From Melampsora larici-populina 98AG31 (Eukaryota > Basidiomycota > Pucciniomycetes > Pucciniales > Melampsoraceae), in contig NW_006768884.1 in NCBI RefSeq assembly GCF_000204055.1, positions 1-64,000 on the forward strand: a stretch of DNA of 64,000 nt, read 5' to 3'. Shown here in pieces: positions 1 through 12,241 of this stretch. The notes beneath the pieces were generated by a model. It was given only the letters and a program-made list of their open reading frames with translations, was not told where the DNA came from and made no database searches. Within the stretch, counting starts at the first letter, position 1. Each line of letters starts with the position of its first letter. A program made the position numbers and the translations under genes.

Positions 1-7
1 GGCGTCA

Positions 8-622
8 TCAGGTGGGCCCCCAGGACGGCAGCTGCTGTAGAGGATACGTCTTTATCCCGAACGCCTTATAAAGGATGAGCAAGCTATCTGTGCGAGAGCC
101 AGGTGCAATTGTAAACTTGGGATTAGCATTGCGAATAGCAGATGTGAGCTGTTGTTTAGTTGTTTTCCGACTGAGAGGGTCAAAATCATTATCAATCGAT
201 TGCTTCGTTTGCATGGGCTGTGTAGTCGGCGCGGGTAAGGCATATGGCCGGACGAGAGGAAGTACGTTGGCTAGAAAATTGTTTGTCAGTAGGGCCTTCT
301 TATGATATGGGCGAGACTTGGTTGCCGGGTTGAAGTGTACTAAGATTTGATACATCTGCAAGCAGGTGATTTCCTGAAGCTTTTGTTCAGCATCATGCTG
401 TAAGATGATTGTACGGAGTTTGTCATCTAAAGTTTCAATTTTAAAGTATACATTATTTGAATTATCGGAAGTAGAGAGTTTAGGCGGGATGTCAAATGTC
501 GTTTCGGATTTGGGTTGCTGCTTTTCAGGAATCGTGGGCTTAGATGTGGAGGTTGTTGCGTTGTTCTGATCATGTGAGTTTGGAGAGTTTGTGGGGGTGG
601 ATTTCTTTTTTGATCTGGTCAT
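8..622 (-). CDS. Hypothetical lysine/threonine-rich protein with two similar segments
   Basis: I do not recognise this gene. An uninterrupted frame reads from an ATG at 622 (MTRSKKKSTP) to a TGA at 8-10, giving about 204 residues. A longer start at 667 exists, but MTRSKKK is the more natural beginning. The first 60 residues are Lys/Ser/Thr/Pro-rich and look disordered. Two later segments resemble each other: one around NPATKSRPYHKKALL and one around NPKFTIAPGSRTDSLL, each followed by a hydrophobic helix-like stretch. The spacing is reminiscent of SAP-like helix-extension-helix folds, but that is only an impression. The stop lies close to the window edge, so a further exon outside the window cannot be excluded. 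No neighbour gives functional context. Confidence 0.5.
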   Translation of the reverse strand: MTRSKKKSTPTNSPNSHDQNNATTSTSKPTIPEKQQPKSETTFDIPPKLSTSDNSNNVYFKIETLDDKLRTIILQHDAEQKLQEITCLQMYQILVHFNPATKSRPYHKKALLTNNFLANVLPLVRPYALPAPTTQPMQTKQSIDNDFDPLSRKTTKQQLTSAIRNANPKFTIAPGSRTDSLLILYKAFGIKTYPLQQLPSWGPT

Positions 623-2003
623 CTTGGGAATTATTGACCCTATTAGTGGAGTGCGAGAAAAGATCAAATATCAGTTAAAATTACGAGCAAGATTGAAGTT
701 AAAGACAAAATCAAAATGAGATGTCAAAAGGGATTGGAGTAGAGAAAAACATACCGTCGGCAAGAAGAATCTAATTAAAAGTATAGATAATATCAGCGAG
801 GGGCGGATGTGTGAGATTGATCATGAGGCAGATCGAGAAAAAGATTCAAACATAATCTTGTGAAGACCCTTATAACTTCTCAGCAACAATGGGCCATCGG
901 AGTTGATCTTACCGTGGGCTTGCTGATGATTTGGTGACATCAATCTGGAAGAAGTTGGAATTGGAAGGTAAGGTGTCAATCATCTGTTGTTTGATTACAA
1001 TCATGAAAGGGTTTTGATAAGAATAACTCACTCACACCTGATAATTTGTTGGGTCAAGATCTGATACGTCATGTCTGTAGAATTAATTAATGTGCGGTGT
1101 AAAGTCGACAACAAAGGTGGCCTCACCTTGTGGATGTACATAGATAATGCATTATAATAAAAACACTACCAAATTATGACACAACCTAACAACAAACCAA
1201 GTACGTGTACATGGGCAGGCTCAGAGCTGCTCAGAGTAAGTCAGCAGCTGAGACCTGAGTTTTCTTTGTCTGATCATTGGAAAAAATATTTAATTACAGA
1301 ATTGGATATCTAAATAATTTAATTTATAATTACAAAATGTAACATAATAAGAGCTCTGAATAATTTAATTCACAATTACAAAATGTAATATAATCAGATA
1401 TTGCCTCATACCATGTAGTTTGACATTAGACTAGCTGAATAAGATATGAGGCTCATCCAATTGATAATCACAGGGTGCAATAAATTTGGTTTGAACATTC
1501 AAATGCCCCTAGTATCATATTTTGTTATTGTGTAATTGTGTAATAGAAATAATTTAGTTTTCTGCCCGGAAAACTTTAAATTTTGGGTAGTGTTAAGGGA
1601 TCAATTAAAAAATTCATAATAAGTAGTTTACCAGTTGATTAGAAAGATTTAGCAGGACAGAAAATTCGAAATGGAGGTTTTTGGATCAATTGAAGCTCTT
1701 ATAGGCTTATGTATTGGTCATTGGGTTGGTATTACATTGTTTTATTTCACATTACTTATTAAGATCATTAGAGTTCATTCACAAATTCATTACAATAAGA
1801 AAGAAAGAAAAACATAAGAAAAATTCGAAAATATAGGTATACAGGTTGAGAAATGGTTTTTGGGGTAGTAAAAATAAAGTTATGGGTATTATGAGGTTAG
1901 AATAGGAAAGAACAACAGTATAGTATACTGTAACAATTTTAATCTTGAAGGTTGATAAGAAGAAACAAAAGTTATTAGAGAAAAGGTACTTTTTTGAAGT
2001 TGG
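623..2003. other. No gene seen
   Basis: AT-rich stretch with stop codons in all frames. Short duplicated bits occur (for example taatttaattcacaattaca-like text near 1310-1390), but no coding or structural signal I can defend. Confidence 0.5.
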
Positions 2004-2574
2004 TAACACCACAGGAATCAATTGGTCTGAAACTCAATTGGAGAAAGTTGCGGTGACAGGGTCCGCAACTTTCTCCAATCGCTAATTGCGTTCGCAATTG
2101 GTTCGCAATTGGTTCGCTGTACGCCCTCGAGAGAGCACAATCAAAGCTAGTAGCAGCTAGGCACGTGATAGCACTTTCGAATGGTCTTGATACATTATGC
2201 CAGAAGATGTATCCGGTGTGATTGAACATTGTTTTAAATGAAATGATTTGCTTAGGACCCCGGTGCATACTCCCTCTAAAGGGTACTTATCTGTGGTGAG
2301 TACTCCTGAGAAGTTTTGTCACCTGCTCAAAAGAGACAATGCTTGCCGTGTCTGATCTTAAAACGAGGCTCCAATATTTTATAAAGAGGTAAATTGAACA
2401 AGGTTGAAACATGGCACAAAGCCTGATAGCTTGCAACCGTGACGGTATTGATGATGTACAGCGAACCAATTGTGAACACATTGCAAACGCAATTAGCGAT
2501 TGGAGCAAGTTGCGGACCCTGTCACCGCAACTTTTTCCAATTGGGTTTCGAACCCATTGATTCCCGCGGTGTAA
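2004..2574. repeat. Foldback element with about 119-bp inverted arms
   Basis: The sequence at 2004-2122 reappears as its reverse complement at 2456-2574 with roughly 85-90% identity by eye; both arms contain ttgcggtgacagggtccgca. Each arm also holds its own hairpin (left arm: ggagaaagttgcgg about 2040-2053 pairing with ccgcaactttctcc about 2063-2076). The roughly 330 bp between the arms has no convincing coding frame. This is a non-autonomous foldback or MITE-like structure. I could not define a clear target duplication, so the outer limits are approximate. Confidence 0.7.
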
Positions 2575-2606
2575 ACAAGAGGTACACGTGTAGTTTGGTT
2601 ATGTAC

Positions 2607-2650
2607 ACTGCGTCCACCACCTCCCTTCTCGACGTCGAGAAGGGTAGAAG
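2607..2650. repeat. 22-bp perfect palindrome, copy 1 of an inverted pair
   Basis: The motif cccttctcgacgtcgagaaggg is a perfect palindrome. It lies inside a roughly 40-bp block starting actgcgtccaccacct that is present in inverted orientation at 5280-5324. Confidence 0.7.
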
Positions 2651-3352
2651 GTCCCGATTTGGTTCAACTTTGTTCCAACTTTATTGCGGGTTAGTTTCAC
2701 TACTGAGTATCCCACTCAGCATAGACTGAGAGATGCACGAGTGATTGATCAGAAGCCATTGAGCCTCAGGGAATTCCTCAGACGTTAGATTCTCAGCCTC
2801 AGGATATTCCTTAGAACTTCATACTCACTTAATCTCAGGCAACAAATCAATCTCATGTCTAACAGCCTTTGATAACCTTTTATTATGTTATTCACTCTCA
2901 AATCAACTTAAATCAATCTATCGCTATGGTGAATCAAATCATTCATGTCCATCAAAGTTGGACGATTTCAAATTTTGTCTTAGTTTGAAAGCTCTTGATA
3001 AAGAACAATGTGCTGGTTTGTGGCATCAAAGGAAAGCTGAGAAGATCTTGGAAAGACCTAATAGTGAAGATGTCTGGGATCACAGGTTGGTTTCTGAAAA
3101 TCACATGTATCATGTTCAAAAATAGACGAGTACGTTGCAAGGGAGTATTAGAATATTGACTTCTTGATTGTTTACTTTACAGCCCAGTCGCACCTTCTGA
3201 GCCTATCTGGTCAAACAACGCGATGAACTGAGGTATTAGAACACACACCGAAAACTTTGTTCTTAGAGATATAAATCCTGGAGTAAAATTACAATATGCT
3301 GGAAAGTACAGGTCCTGATTTACAAGTTGTCAAAGTGACGGAGTTGCTCGAC
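2651..3352. other. No gene seen
   Basis: Only short frames with no recognisable motif. I see nothing to annotate here. Confidence 0.45.
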
Positions 3353-4335
3353 TCAAGGTGAAATCAAATCCCATAGTTGATTACCCAAGACAAATCCATC
3401 TCGATTATTTTCAGCTTTCCGGACCACTCGTGAAGATTCAGGATGTAAATCACATCCTTTTGTGTTTGAATATCATGCAACCAAGGATAATTAGCGAGGG
3501 ATGAGTGGAAGACGAGGTCAAGCGGTACAAGTGTGAAACTTACACAGAAATAATTTGTCAGAGGGTTTTTCAGATGTTGTCCGGCGGGGTACTTGTACGA
3601 ACCCGAGTTCATGATTAAGTTTGGTTTTCAATCTGAGTTGTAATGATAAATGTTAACAATACCGGCTCTACATATCTTGGAATGTAAAACTTACAATGAA
3701 GTACCAAAAACAAAGTCGCCGGACCGACTAGGCTCATAATGTTCAAGTTGTTCGCACTCAGCTTGCAAACGAGCGATTTGAGCCTTGGTGACCCCTACAT
3801 TACTATCAAGCTCCTAAACCAGCATTCTGGTTAGCTCTTTGACTGATTTTAGCAATTGAGGATGGAACGTTACAAACTTTCAACTTTCTCGCTTCTTCAT
3901 ATGAATCCTGTTCGAGTGCGTAAATCTCTGCTTGTGTTTCTCTCACCACTGAGTTGGCTTTCATCTTGTCCAAAGCCTCTTGCTTAGCTTCAGCTTGACG
4001 CTCGAAACCTTCCTTTGCGCAAATAAATGAATATTCAAAATCGATCAGTAGTTCAAGACTCGTAGAATATTTTTTTACCAAAGATGATACTCACGATTCA
4101 TTTCATTCCTCCCATTTTCTAATTTTTCTCGACATCTTTCTAACCATTTAAAAGTTTGATTGAGTGCTTGATAAACCAGTTCAGGATCTTCATCTATACC
4201 TTCCTTGATGACTTCTGTGGTATCTTGAACTAATGTAGTTGTTTCATCCCACATTTGAGCTGGGGAAGGGATTGGCTCTGATTCATCTTCTGGAGGTCAA
4301 TTCGGTGGGTTTAAGCTTTGTCGTGGTTGAGACAT
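3353..4335 (-). pseudogene. Coiled-coil protein gene, possibly kinetochore Spc24-like, probably decayed
   Basis: A spliced model can be read on the minus strand: exons 4335-4095, 4008-3878, 3813-3695, 3632-3544 and a possible last exon 3456-3353. Donors are gtgagt, gtttgt, gtaagt and gtaagt, and branch-like ctaac/ctaat motifs are present. The product starts MSQPRQSL, then has a long heptad-rich region (EALDKMKANSVVRETQ, ARLQAECEQLEHY), then a segment ending in LNHELGFVQV. A coiled coil followed by a small globular end with an ELGF-like strand is how Spc24 proteins are built, so that is my tentative identity. Two faults suggest a pseudogene: an in-frame TGA after about 12 codons, at 4298-4300, and a TGA formed at the fourth splice junction. 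An unrelated coiled-coil protein is equally possible. Confidence 0.4.
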
Positions 4336-5280
4336 TTTTCAGTCCAAGAGGGCGATGTTTCCTGTGAGATCGAATGTGGATTGGTATATGAATGATGATT
4401 GAATCAGGACAGTTGGTGTCTCAATCGTGTTCGAGCTGAAATTAGAATTCGACGTGAAGAAGGCTTTACGGAATCTTGGACGTGTTGATCACGTTGAACG
4501 CTGCTCGGCCCCCTCGGTCATGTCAAGTTCACTGAGGCCTTGTGACAGTCAGGTGATATTACCTCTGGACGCGTGACATCCAAGGTGACACTCACAAACC
4601 ATTCAAACTTGATTATATGCGCACTACTTCAAATTCTCTCTGTCTGTTTTCACGGCCACGCAAAATGAGTGATATCAGGGTGGTCAGCACTTTTTCAGAT
4701 GAAACCCGACGATAACACTTCAGAACCAGCATTTCAATGGTTTCTTACGAGTTTTTGTGATGCATTCTGTGGTGGTAGGCCTAAAGGGGCATTAACAGCT
4801 ACAGTGTGTCACATGGTTCGTGTCACAGGTCCTTTCTTTATCTCTGGTATTTGACTCGCAAGCTGGTTCTTTGGGTTTCAGCCGAGTGTGACCTCTGGGC
4901 AAACCAAATGCACATCTACCACTGAGATCGATACAAACAAATCATCCAGCCCTAACAAAACATTATAATCGTTGCTATTGATAGAAGTTAAGGTAGGTAG
5001 AGTACTTGAGCTAGGATTGTTGTTGTGATTATTGGTTGAAAGGATATTACTAGGATGGTTATTGATCATTTCGTTTGGAATGCATCCTTTGGAGGAATAT
5101 TGATTGAATGGGCAAGGGGGAATCGTTCAGTTGAATAAAATCAGGTGGTACGGTGATGCGCAGGTCTGAGCTGTCTAGGTTTTCAAATAGCTTTAGGCTG
5201 CTTAGGGTTGCTGAGTTTTTGAATGAGTGGAAGAAACGATTTTTTTGAAAAGACCTTTCTCGCACCAAACTCTGACCATT
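4336..5280. other. No supported gene; small Asn/Ser-rich frame on minus strand
   Basis: A 63-codon minus-strand frame (4878-5069; MINNHPSNIL) is rich in Asn and Ser. It has no motif, partner exon or homolog I can name. The rest shows nothing. Confidence 0.35.
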
Positions 5281-5324
5281 CTACCCTTCTCGACGTCGAG
5301 AAGGGAGGTGGTGGACGCAGTGGT
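5280..5324. repeat. 22-bp perfect palindrome, copy 2 (inverted relative to 2607-2650)
   Basis: Same palindrome cccttctcgacgtcgagaaggg with the flank aggtggtggacgcagtg, the reverse complement of the flank at 2607-2628. The orientation would suit terminal inverted repeats of a roughly 2.7-kb unit enclosing the coiled-coil pseudogene. Two independent copies of a short repeat are also possible. Confidence 0.6.
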
Positions 5325-5712
5325 AATAGTGGTAGTGGAATTTAAGGTTGCCAAGAGTATTTTCCGGGATTTTTAAGGTTATAGAAGATGATGTTGTATT
5401 ACATGGGCAAGAAAAAGAGAGTAGCAGCTGTGAAAAGTGAAGAAAATGGGTGAATTTCGTCAAAAATGAAGGTTTTCAGCTCATTACATATGACGAATGA
5501 CGTCAGATTAGGTTGGTAGATAGCTCATTCAACGCAAAATGGTGGATTACATAATGTACAAACTTTAAATCAATAGTAGCAGAGGTTTATGTAAAAATTT
5601 ATGAGGTAAATAAGGAATTGGTGTGAATCTTGAATTTACAGTCACAAGTCAACATGTAACACTAAAAACCTTAACTTCACAACTCAATATCTTACTCATA
5701 ACTCATCAGAAA

Positions 5713-5806
5713 TACAGTCATTCCAGTTTTGCTTGTCCATTCCCATTTTTTATTTTTTATTTTCTCATCAATACAGGCCAATACAGGCCATTTTATAAGC
5801 ATACAT
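5713..5806. repeat. Inverted repeat pair with 7478-7565
   Basis: The block tacagtcattccagttttgc...ataagcatacat is matched in reverse complement at about 7478-7565 with small indels. Both copies include the ccagttttgcttgtcca core. The 1.7 kb between them holds no convincing gene, so these may be divergent copies of one dispersed repeat or ends of a decayed element. Confidence 0.6.
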
Positions 5807-7477
5807 AGCCTTCAATCGTGATTGAAGTGTATCCAATTGAAGGGGGCTGTCCACCGATCACAATCGGTGCTGCCGACTCATCAGCACCAATAGCACCAAT
5901 AGGCACCAATCCATTGCCTCCGATCCCATCCATGCATTGCTTGAATCATCCAATCCCTTCTCTCTACCTCACCATATCCTTTGAGAATTGAGTATATCTT
6001 TCAAGCTTTCATTCCGTGATGGTACCCTTTTGGTCTTGACTGGATTTGACTCAAGTAAGCTCCTTTAATGTCTTTCTCATGATGATACAATCCTCTGATT
6101 GCTGAATATCTTCCTTATCTTTCCAGCGGGTTCGATATCCTGGTCCGTTCATCAGATACTTTCAAGTTCATCAACTCGATTCCTTATCTTATCGCTAATT
6201 CAAGGTGTGCGTGTTCTTTGACTCAAAACTAAACACCCGCTAATTGAAATGTTTGACTTCTTTTGACTCCTTCCTGCCCATCAATTCAAGCTCTATGTAG
6301 TCATTGGTTCAGACATTTCACAGTACTTCGGAGATCGATCAATTTACTAAATCCAATCCAGCGGCAACAATCAATCCTGTTTAAGTTGATTTGTGTTGAT
6401 ACTGTTGATTCACGATTGTAACTTGTCTATTGCTAATCTTCAGTAACATGGTTGCTCAGAGCTTCGCACCCATCTATTGACATTCAAGGATCTCATTGTA
6501 TTTTTTCTCTTTGAGTGATGTGCTTTTGTATTTTGTTGTACTTGTACTCAAGGATGGAAGTGTCTCTGATTTGTGATAGAAAGCTTGTACCTGCCATCCA
6601 AATGCTCACATCAATAAAATGAACACCTAACCTGGATCACTATCCTTGATTCTTATGATCGATACAGTCTCTGGATGCTTTCCTTTAACTATGAGTACTC
6701 CGTGTCTCATCAGATACGCAAGTTGAGCTCAGAGTGTATGAAATTTGTAGATGCATCTAGACACGCACAGCTTTTCTACTTCCAAGTTCCTGGTCATGAT
6801 GAACTGCCTTGTTCCTCTGTGACTTGGTGTCAGAACTCTTCAACATCACACCATCTGTGACTTCAAGTTCTATATCTCCTTGCTTTGTGACCTGGGATCA
6901 ATGCATTTGGAAAGCAATCAAACTAATACGGTGATAGACTTCATTTCACAAATTCTTGTATTACAAAGTCAAGAGGGACAAATGTCATACAAGCCAGCAA
7001 AATAGACATTGAAGCAATGGATTCAAACATGATATGACAGATTTAGAGTTGATCAAGACAAATGAAAATGGAACGATTGAGTCAATCAGTAAACATCGAG
7101 ATCTTCAAGGTTGTATTCAAAGCTTACCTTGAACCCAAAGGAGTTATTGAGTCATAATAAAGAGATTTGTAGACCTTGTGTTGCTTGAATAGAAGCTAAA
7201 AGGTTTAAATCATGGTTAAGAGGTTCAAATCAAAGTCAGAACTATTCTTCAAAGCTGGGGTGTGAATCGAAGCAAATAGATTGAATTCGGAGCCTGAAGA
7301 CGGGTTCACAACTCACAGTAAAGTTCCATGCCTAAGAGGACGGACTATGAAAGATGAGATCAAGCTGGAACGATGCAAGTGAGGATGAAAGGTTGGTCTG
7401 GGTTGGGGATGGGGACAGGTTCAATCAAAACTAAACACTTGCAACTCCAAATAAGCATAAGCATATGACTCAAATGT
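5807..7477. other. No gene seen; spacer between inverted repeats
   Basis: Contains a short caccaatag repeat near 5885-5912 and T-rich, transcript-end-like sequence near 6480-6610. No coding frame has recognisable content. It might be an untranslated RNA or an old element. Confidence 0.4.
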
Positions 7478-7845
7478 TCATGCTTATAGGATTACCTGTA
7501 TTGCTGTAATAAATAAATAAATAAAATCTGATTGGACAAGCAAAACTGGATTGACTGTAGGTCATATGGGTGGCATAAATGATCAGTAACATGAGGGCTA
7601 CAAGATGCACTTTAGTAATCAAAAATTGGAGCACATCTAAAAAAAATTGTAATCCCAAAATTTGGTTTTCAGCTAGTTTACAAGGAAAAAATCACCTGTA
7701 TTCATCATAAGGAGTGCTGTACATCATATTATTGCGTCATTGATCACTTTTAGCTGTGAAAATTACATCATTTATTAGTAACAAAATCATTACATTGCGT
7801 CATCATAGGGTTTTTAGGGATTTCTGGGTGGATTTGATTGGTTTT

Positions 7846-8016
7846 TGTAAGGATCCAGGTAGCGTGATGAGATGCAAGGTGAGGCAAAGGTGGTCTGGTA
7901 CTATAACTAGATTGCTAAGTGAGGACTAAAGCCTGCAGCTCACGAGCGCCTCGGCTATGCTCGACGTACATGTCACAGAAGTGTAAGTACAAGTGTCACT
8001 CTATGAGGTCGTAACA
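7846..8016 (-). repeat. 3' LTR of the Gypsy element
   Basis: Direct repeat of 13705-13875, 171 bp, with TG...CA ends. It is followed on the inner side by a polypurine tract. Confidence 0.93.
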
Positions 8017-8030
8017 CCACTCCCCCCTTT
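8017..8030 (-). promoter_or_regulatory. Polypurine tract of the Gypsy element
   Basis: On the minus strand the sequence directly upstream of the 3' LTR is aaaggggggagtgg, a purine run in the position where plus-strand DNA synthesis is primed. Confidence 0.75.
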
Positions 8031-8109
8031 ATCTCTCAACCTCCTCTTGCAGGTTAGCATCTTTCCCCGGGTGGCATTAAAAAACCCACTTGGGGAAAAA
8101 GCCATACCC

Positions 8110-11100
8110 TCACTTCTTTCTCCGTGTCCGTGAGTATCTAAGTTCTGAATTTGGATGTTGGTTGTTAAAGTCTTTCATCATTTCTTTTGCGTTTTGAAGA
8201 CCTTCCTCTGGTTCCCATGATTCATACTCCGGGCCATATCCCTTCCAGTTGATTAGATATTCAATTTTCTTGCCTTTCCTCCGTTTATCTAATATTTCAT
8301 TAAGTTCAAATTCTTCATGTTCTTCTATAATTATTGGCGGCGGTGCTGATTTATCTTGACCTTCTATTCTGCTACCTTCAAATTTTCTCATAAGATTGAC
8401 ATGGAATACTGGATGTATTCTATTCATTGACTTGGGTAATAACAGATGGTAAGCATTTTTTGAAACTCTAGATGAAATAACAAATGGTCCTAGCCAGCGG
8501 TGCAAAAACTTAGCTGTGGGTCTAGTTGTTGACAAGTTCTTGCTATTTAACCATACTTTGTCTCCTTCCTTCCAATTCGGCGTAGGCCTTGATTTCTCCT
8601 TGTGCTGCCTTTTCATATTTTCTTGTGTCAGTAACATGGCATCTTTCAATTCTTTTTGTACTTCTCTGATTTGTGTAATTCGGTCTTCAACTGCTGGTAA
8701 GCATCTTTCGGTAGACGGTACGTTTGTAAACATCACATCGAAGCCGTAATTTGCTTTGAATGGCGATACTCCTATTGCTGAGTGCTTGTTATTGTTATAT
8801 GAAAATCGGCAAAAGGAAGTAAGTCACACCAATCATTTTGCTCATAAGAGGTGAAATGCCTTATAAATTGTTCTACAGCCTTGTTCGTAATTTCAGTTTG
8901 GCCGTCTGACTGGGGATGGTATGCTGTAGATGACTGCGTTTTGATTCCTAGTCTTCGGTTGAAGTCCTTTGTCATTCTTGAGATGAACACATTACCTCTA
9001 TCGGAGGTGATTGTGCTTGGTGTTCCGTGGAGTCGCCATACCTCCTTAACCATGATTCCAGCTAACTCTTTCGAATCTATATTCTTACAGCAGGGGATAA
9101 AATGAGCCATTTTAGTTAATCTGTCCACTACTGTCAGTATCGAGGCAAACCCTTTAGACATGGGAAGATCAGTGATTAGATCATAGCATATGTCCTGCCA
9201 CGGGCCTTGAGGTATCGGTAGCGGTTGGAGTGTGCCGAAAGGTTTTTCCGTTCTTGCTTTTACCTGTTGGCAAGATTGACAACCATTGACGTAGTTGTTG
9301 ACAAAAGCTTTCAACGACGGCCAGTGATAGGCTCTCTTGACGAGCGCTAGTGTTCGCATTTGACCAGGATGACCTGCCAACTTACTGTCATGTCTAGATC
9401 TCAGTATTTGAATCTTCAAGTCCTTATCGTTTGGTACTACAATCTTGTTCCTGAAGTATAACATTTCATTTTCAATATGATAACCTTTCAATAATTTTGA
9501 GTTTGGCATCTCTTCACATAATGTCTTGATTTTCATTATATCCTTATCATTGTTCATTTTCCTCTTGATTCCGTCTCTTAATTCCAAGTCACTGATAATG
9601 GGCGCGTTTGTCATGATTTCACCTTCTTCACTGCCAGTTTCCATCTCTTGATCTTGAATTTCAAACAAGTTGTCGTCTTCAAACCACAGTTCAGCAACTT
9701 CCAGTTCATCAATGAAAGCGTCCTTCGGGAGGTTCTTGGGCTTCAGGATTTGGCCAAACGTCAATTTAGTCCCTTCTTTGGGCATTAAGTCCGGTCTTCG
9801 AGAAAGTGCATCCGGCTTTGTCGATTGATGTCCAGGTCGAAACCGTATTTCGAAATCAAAGCTCCCAAGAATCTCTGCCCATCTTGCTTGGAGACGTGTT
9901 AGTTCTTTAGTTGTCATTAGTGACTGAAGGTTTTTATGATCACTGTACACTATAACATTGAGGCGGTTTGGATTGCCTTCCAAGTACTGTCTCCACTCTT
10001 TGAAAGACGCCACGACTACCAACAACTCTTTATCAAATATCTCGTAGTTTCTTTCGGCTTGAATCAAAGACCATGATAGATAAGCAATTGGGTGAAGTTC
10101 ATTGTTGTCGTCAGATATTTGTGATAAAACCGCTCCTAACGCATAATCAGAACAATCACATTCAAGCACAAATGGCTTGTACGGATCAGCTATTTCAATA
10201 CCGGTGCAGTTGTAAAAGCATTTTTCAAAGTTTCAAACGCCTTGTTACACTCATCATTCCATTTGAATTCAACATCTTTCTTGGATAATTCGTGCAATGG
10301 TCGTGCTATTTTTGAGAAATGGTGAATGAATCTTCTATAAAAGTTTGAGAATCCTAGAAATTTCTGAACCTCTGATAAATTTTTTGGTGATGGCCAATCC
10401 TTTACAGCTTTCACCTTACTTTCATCCATTTTTATCTGATTACGGGATATTACTAGTCCTAAGTATGAGATTTCTTTCTTGGAGAACTTGCATTTTTCGG
10501 GTTTGAGCCAGACATTCTGCGCTTTTAAGATGTCAAGAACTTGCTTCACCACAGCCTCATGATCTACTCCCGGTCCAGTATAAATAAGTATATCATCTTG
10601 GTATGCTGCCACATCACGTCCAATATGGTTACGTAGTATGTCTTGAATGAAGTATTGAAAGAATCCCGGAGCTCCCGTTGGACCAAACGGCATAGTTAAT
10701 GGTTCGAACTGACCAGCTTTGCAGATGAATGCGAGTTTGCCTTCGTCTCCTTCACGTACCCTCAGATTATTGTAGCCATTTCTCATGTCTAGACTGGTGA
10801 ATTTATCGGTGTTGAGAAGGCTATCAATTAACTCCATTGTCAGCGGTAATGGATACTTATTCTTCACTGTAACTGCATTCAATCTTTGATAATCAAAGCA
10901 CAGGCGTAAGTTCCCATCCTTCTTCCCCGTGAATAGCACTGGAGCCGCCCAAGGAGAGGTGGTCCTTTGAATTGTTCCGTTCTGAAGTCCTTTTTCCAAC
11001 ATCTCATTCAAGACTTCTCCTTCCTTTGGTGATAAAGGTATGACTTTGCCAGCTTGAGGCGTGGCACCAGGAATCAAGTCGACTCAAAAATCATAAGGTC

Positions 11101-11281
11101 GATGTGGTGGTAAAACATTGGAATTTGATTTTTCAAACATTTCAAGGTAAGCATGATATTCTTGAGGAACCAATTCAGCCGCTGTCTGTACTGCAACGTC
11201 TTTGATCTGATCTGCCGCTATTCTTGCTGATAGGTTCCATGATGCGTTCGCTGCGTCAATCATGGCAGTCGTAGGTTTCAT
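8110..11281 (-). pseudogene. Reverse transcriptase, RNase H, integrase and chromodomain (broken pol)
   Basis: Minus-strand pol in several frames. Reverse transcriptase occupies 11077-10190 and has the YQDDILIY catalytic motif. RNase H begins about 10180 (ECDCSDYALGAVLSQ). The integrase has an HHCC-like finger (HPGQ...CQSCQQ), catalytic D in YDLITDL, D in TSDRGN and E in GQTEITNK. A chromodomain sits near 8205-8270 (EYLINWKGYGPEYESW). Lesions: an in-frame TGA near 11090 in a context where CGA is expected; a one-base loss near 10185 between reverse transcriptase and RNase H; another near 8800 between the integrase core and its C-terminal part; and frame breaks around 11281-11410. The order and chromodomain place it in the chromovirus branch of Ty3/Gypsy. 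It cannot make a full polyprotein as it stands. Confidence 0.9.
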
Positions 11282-11410
11282 TGACTCGCGCAGTTGTCAA
11301 ATTTTCGAGTTTGATCGTAATATGCTTGGTTGCACTCGTCGGAATGTCTGCTTTAAGGGAAAATTATGCTTGCCAGTATACTCTTTTTCTTTGGGTACAG
11401 GAAAATTAAT

Positions 11411-12241
11411 TCATGTACTCTGCGGGGGCATTAATGAGTTTATTTTAACCTCTACCCCCTTGTCAAGTTGCCTAGCTTGCCTCATAGGCTTCCAGTCCAA
11501 GTGGTCCTCAGAGGCGGTTTTCGGCATTGACAAAGCTTGGTTTCCACCAGCCGCAGGTATGTTTTTATCCTCTTGTTTTTCGTTTGGGTCTAGAAGGATT
11601 TCTAAATGGTGTTTCTGATGGTTATCTGTGTCTTCAACTTTAGAATCTTTAAGCGAGAAATACTCACATTGTGGGGGTGTTAATGAGTTGAAACACTCCA
11701 CCCCCTCGTCAATGAACCTAGCTTGCCTTTCAGGCTCTGTTCCACAGGCTTTCGAGGCGGTTTTCGGTTTTGACAAAGTCGTTTCTATGACTGCAATGTT
11801 TGTGTTTTCAGAGTTCAGTTTGCCTTCTGTCCAGTCGATGTTCTGATGATTTGCTTTGATCCACGGCGTTCCCAGTATAACATCATACTTGTCTCTTAAC
11901 TCAGTGATAATAAATGTGGTCGGTGGTGTATTAAAGTTGTTGGAATTTACAATGAAGTCACCGGTGTGAGTAACTTTCAATTCGTGACCACTGAAAGCTG
12001 TTACGCTCCTGACGGTCTTGAGGGGCTCAGTGAATAGGTTGTTCTTCATAACAAAGTTATTGCTCATGGCTTCATGGGTTGCTCCACTATCAACTAGTGC
12101 TTGAGCTCTTACAGTTGTGGCTTGGTTAACATCAAAAATTGTGATTTCATCAATTATCCTAGTATCTTTCATTTCAAGGGATGTGATATCACTACAGTCT
12201 ACAGTTAACTTATTTCCGCTCAGGGGGGGCACAACTAGCAC
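11411..12241 (-). pseudogene. Aspartic protease and repeated linker of Gypsy pol
   Basis: This minus-strand frame follows gag immediately. It includes the retropepsin active site DSGATHE near 12075-12095, with later strands YDVILGTPWI. After the protease comes a low-complexity linker with two similar units about 240 bp apart, roughly 11430-11535 and 11676-11779, each carrying a block like ERQAR..DEGVE..NSL.PPQ. The frame starts at a GTG (12241) where the sister element at 62 kb has ATG, and it ends at a TGA before reverse transcriptase, again where CGA is plausible. The protease would release gag and pol proteins from the precursor. Confidence 0.85.

Noticed and set aside
2530..2565. tRNA T-loop-like text ttcgaaccca
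   Set aside because: No acceptor stem, anticodon arm or D arm can be built around it; it lies in the foldback arm.
8510..8750. Plus-strand frames within the Gypsy element
   Set aside because: They are antisense shadows of integrase and chromodomain coding sequence.
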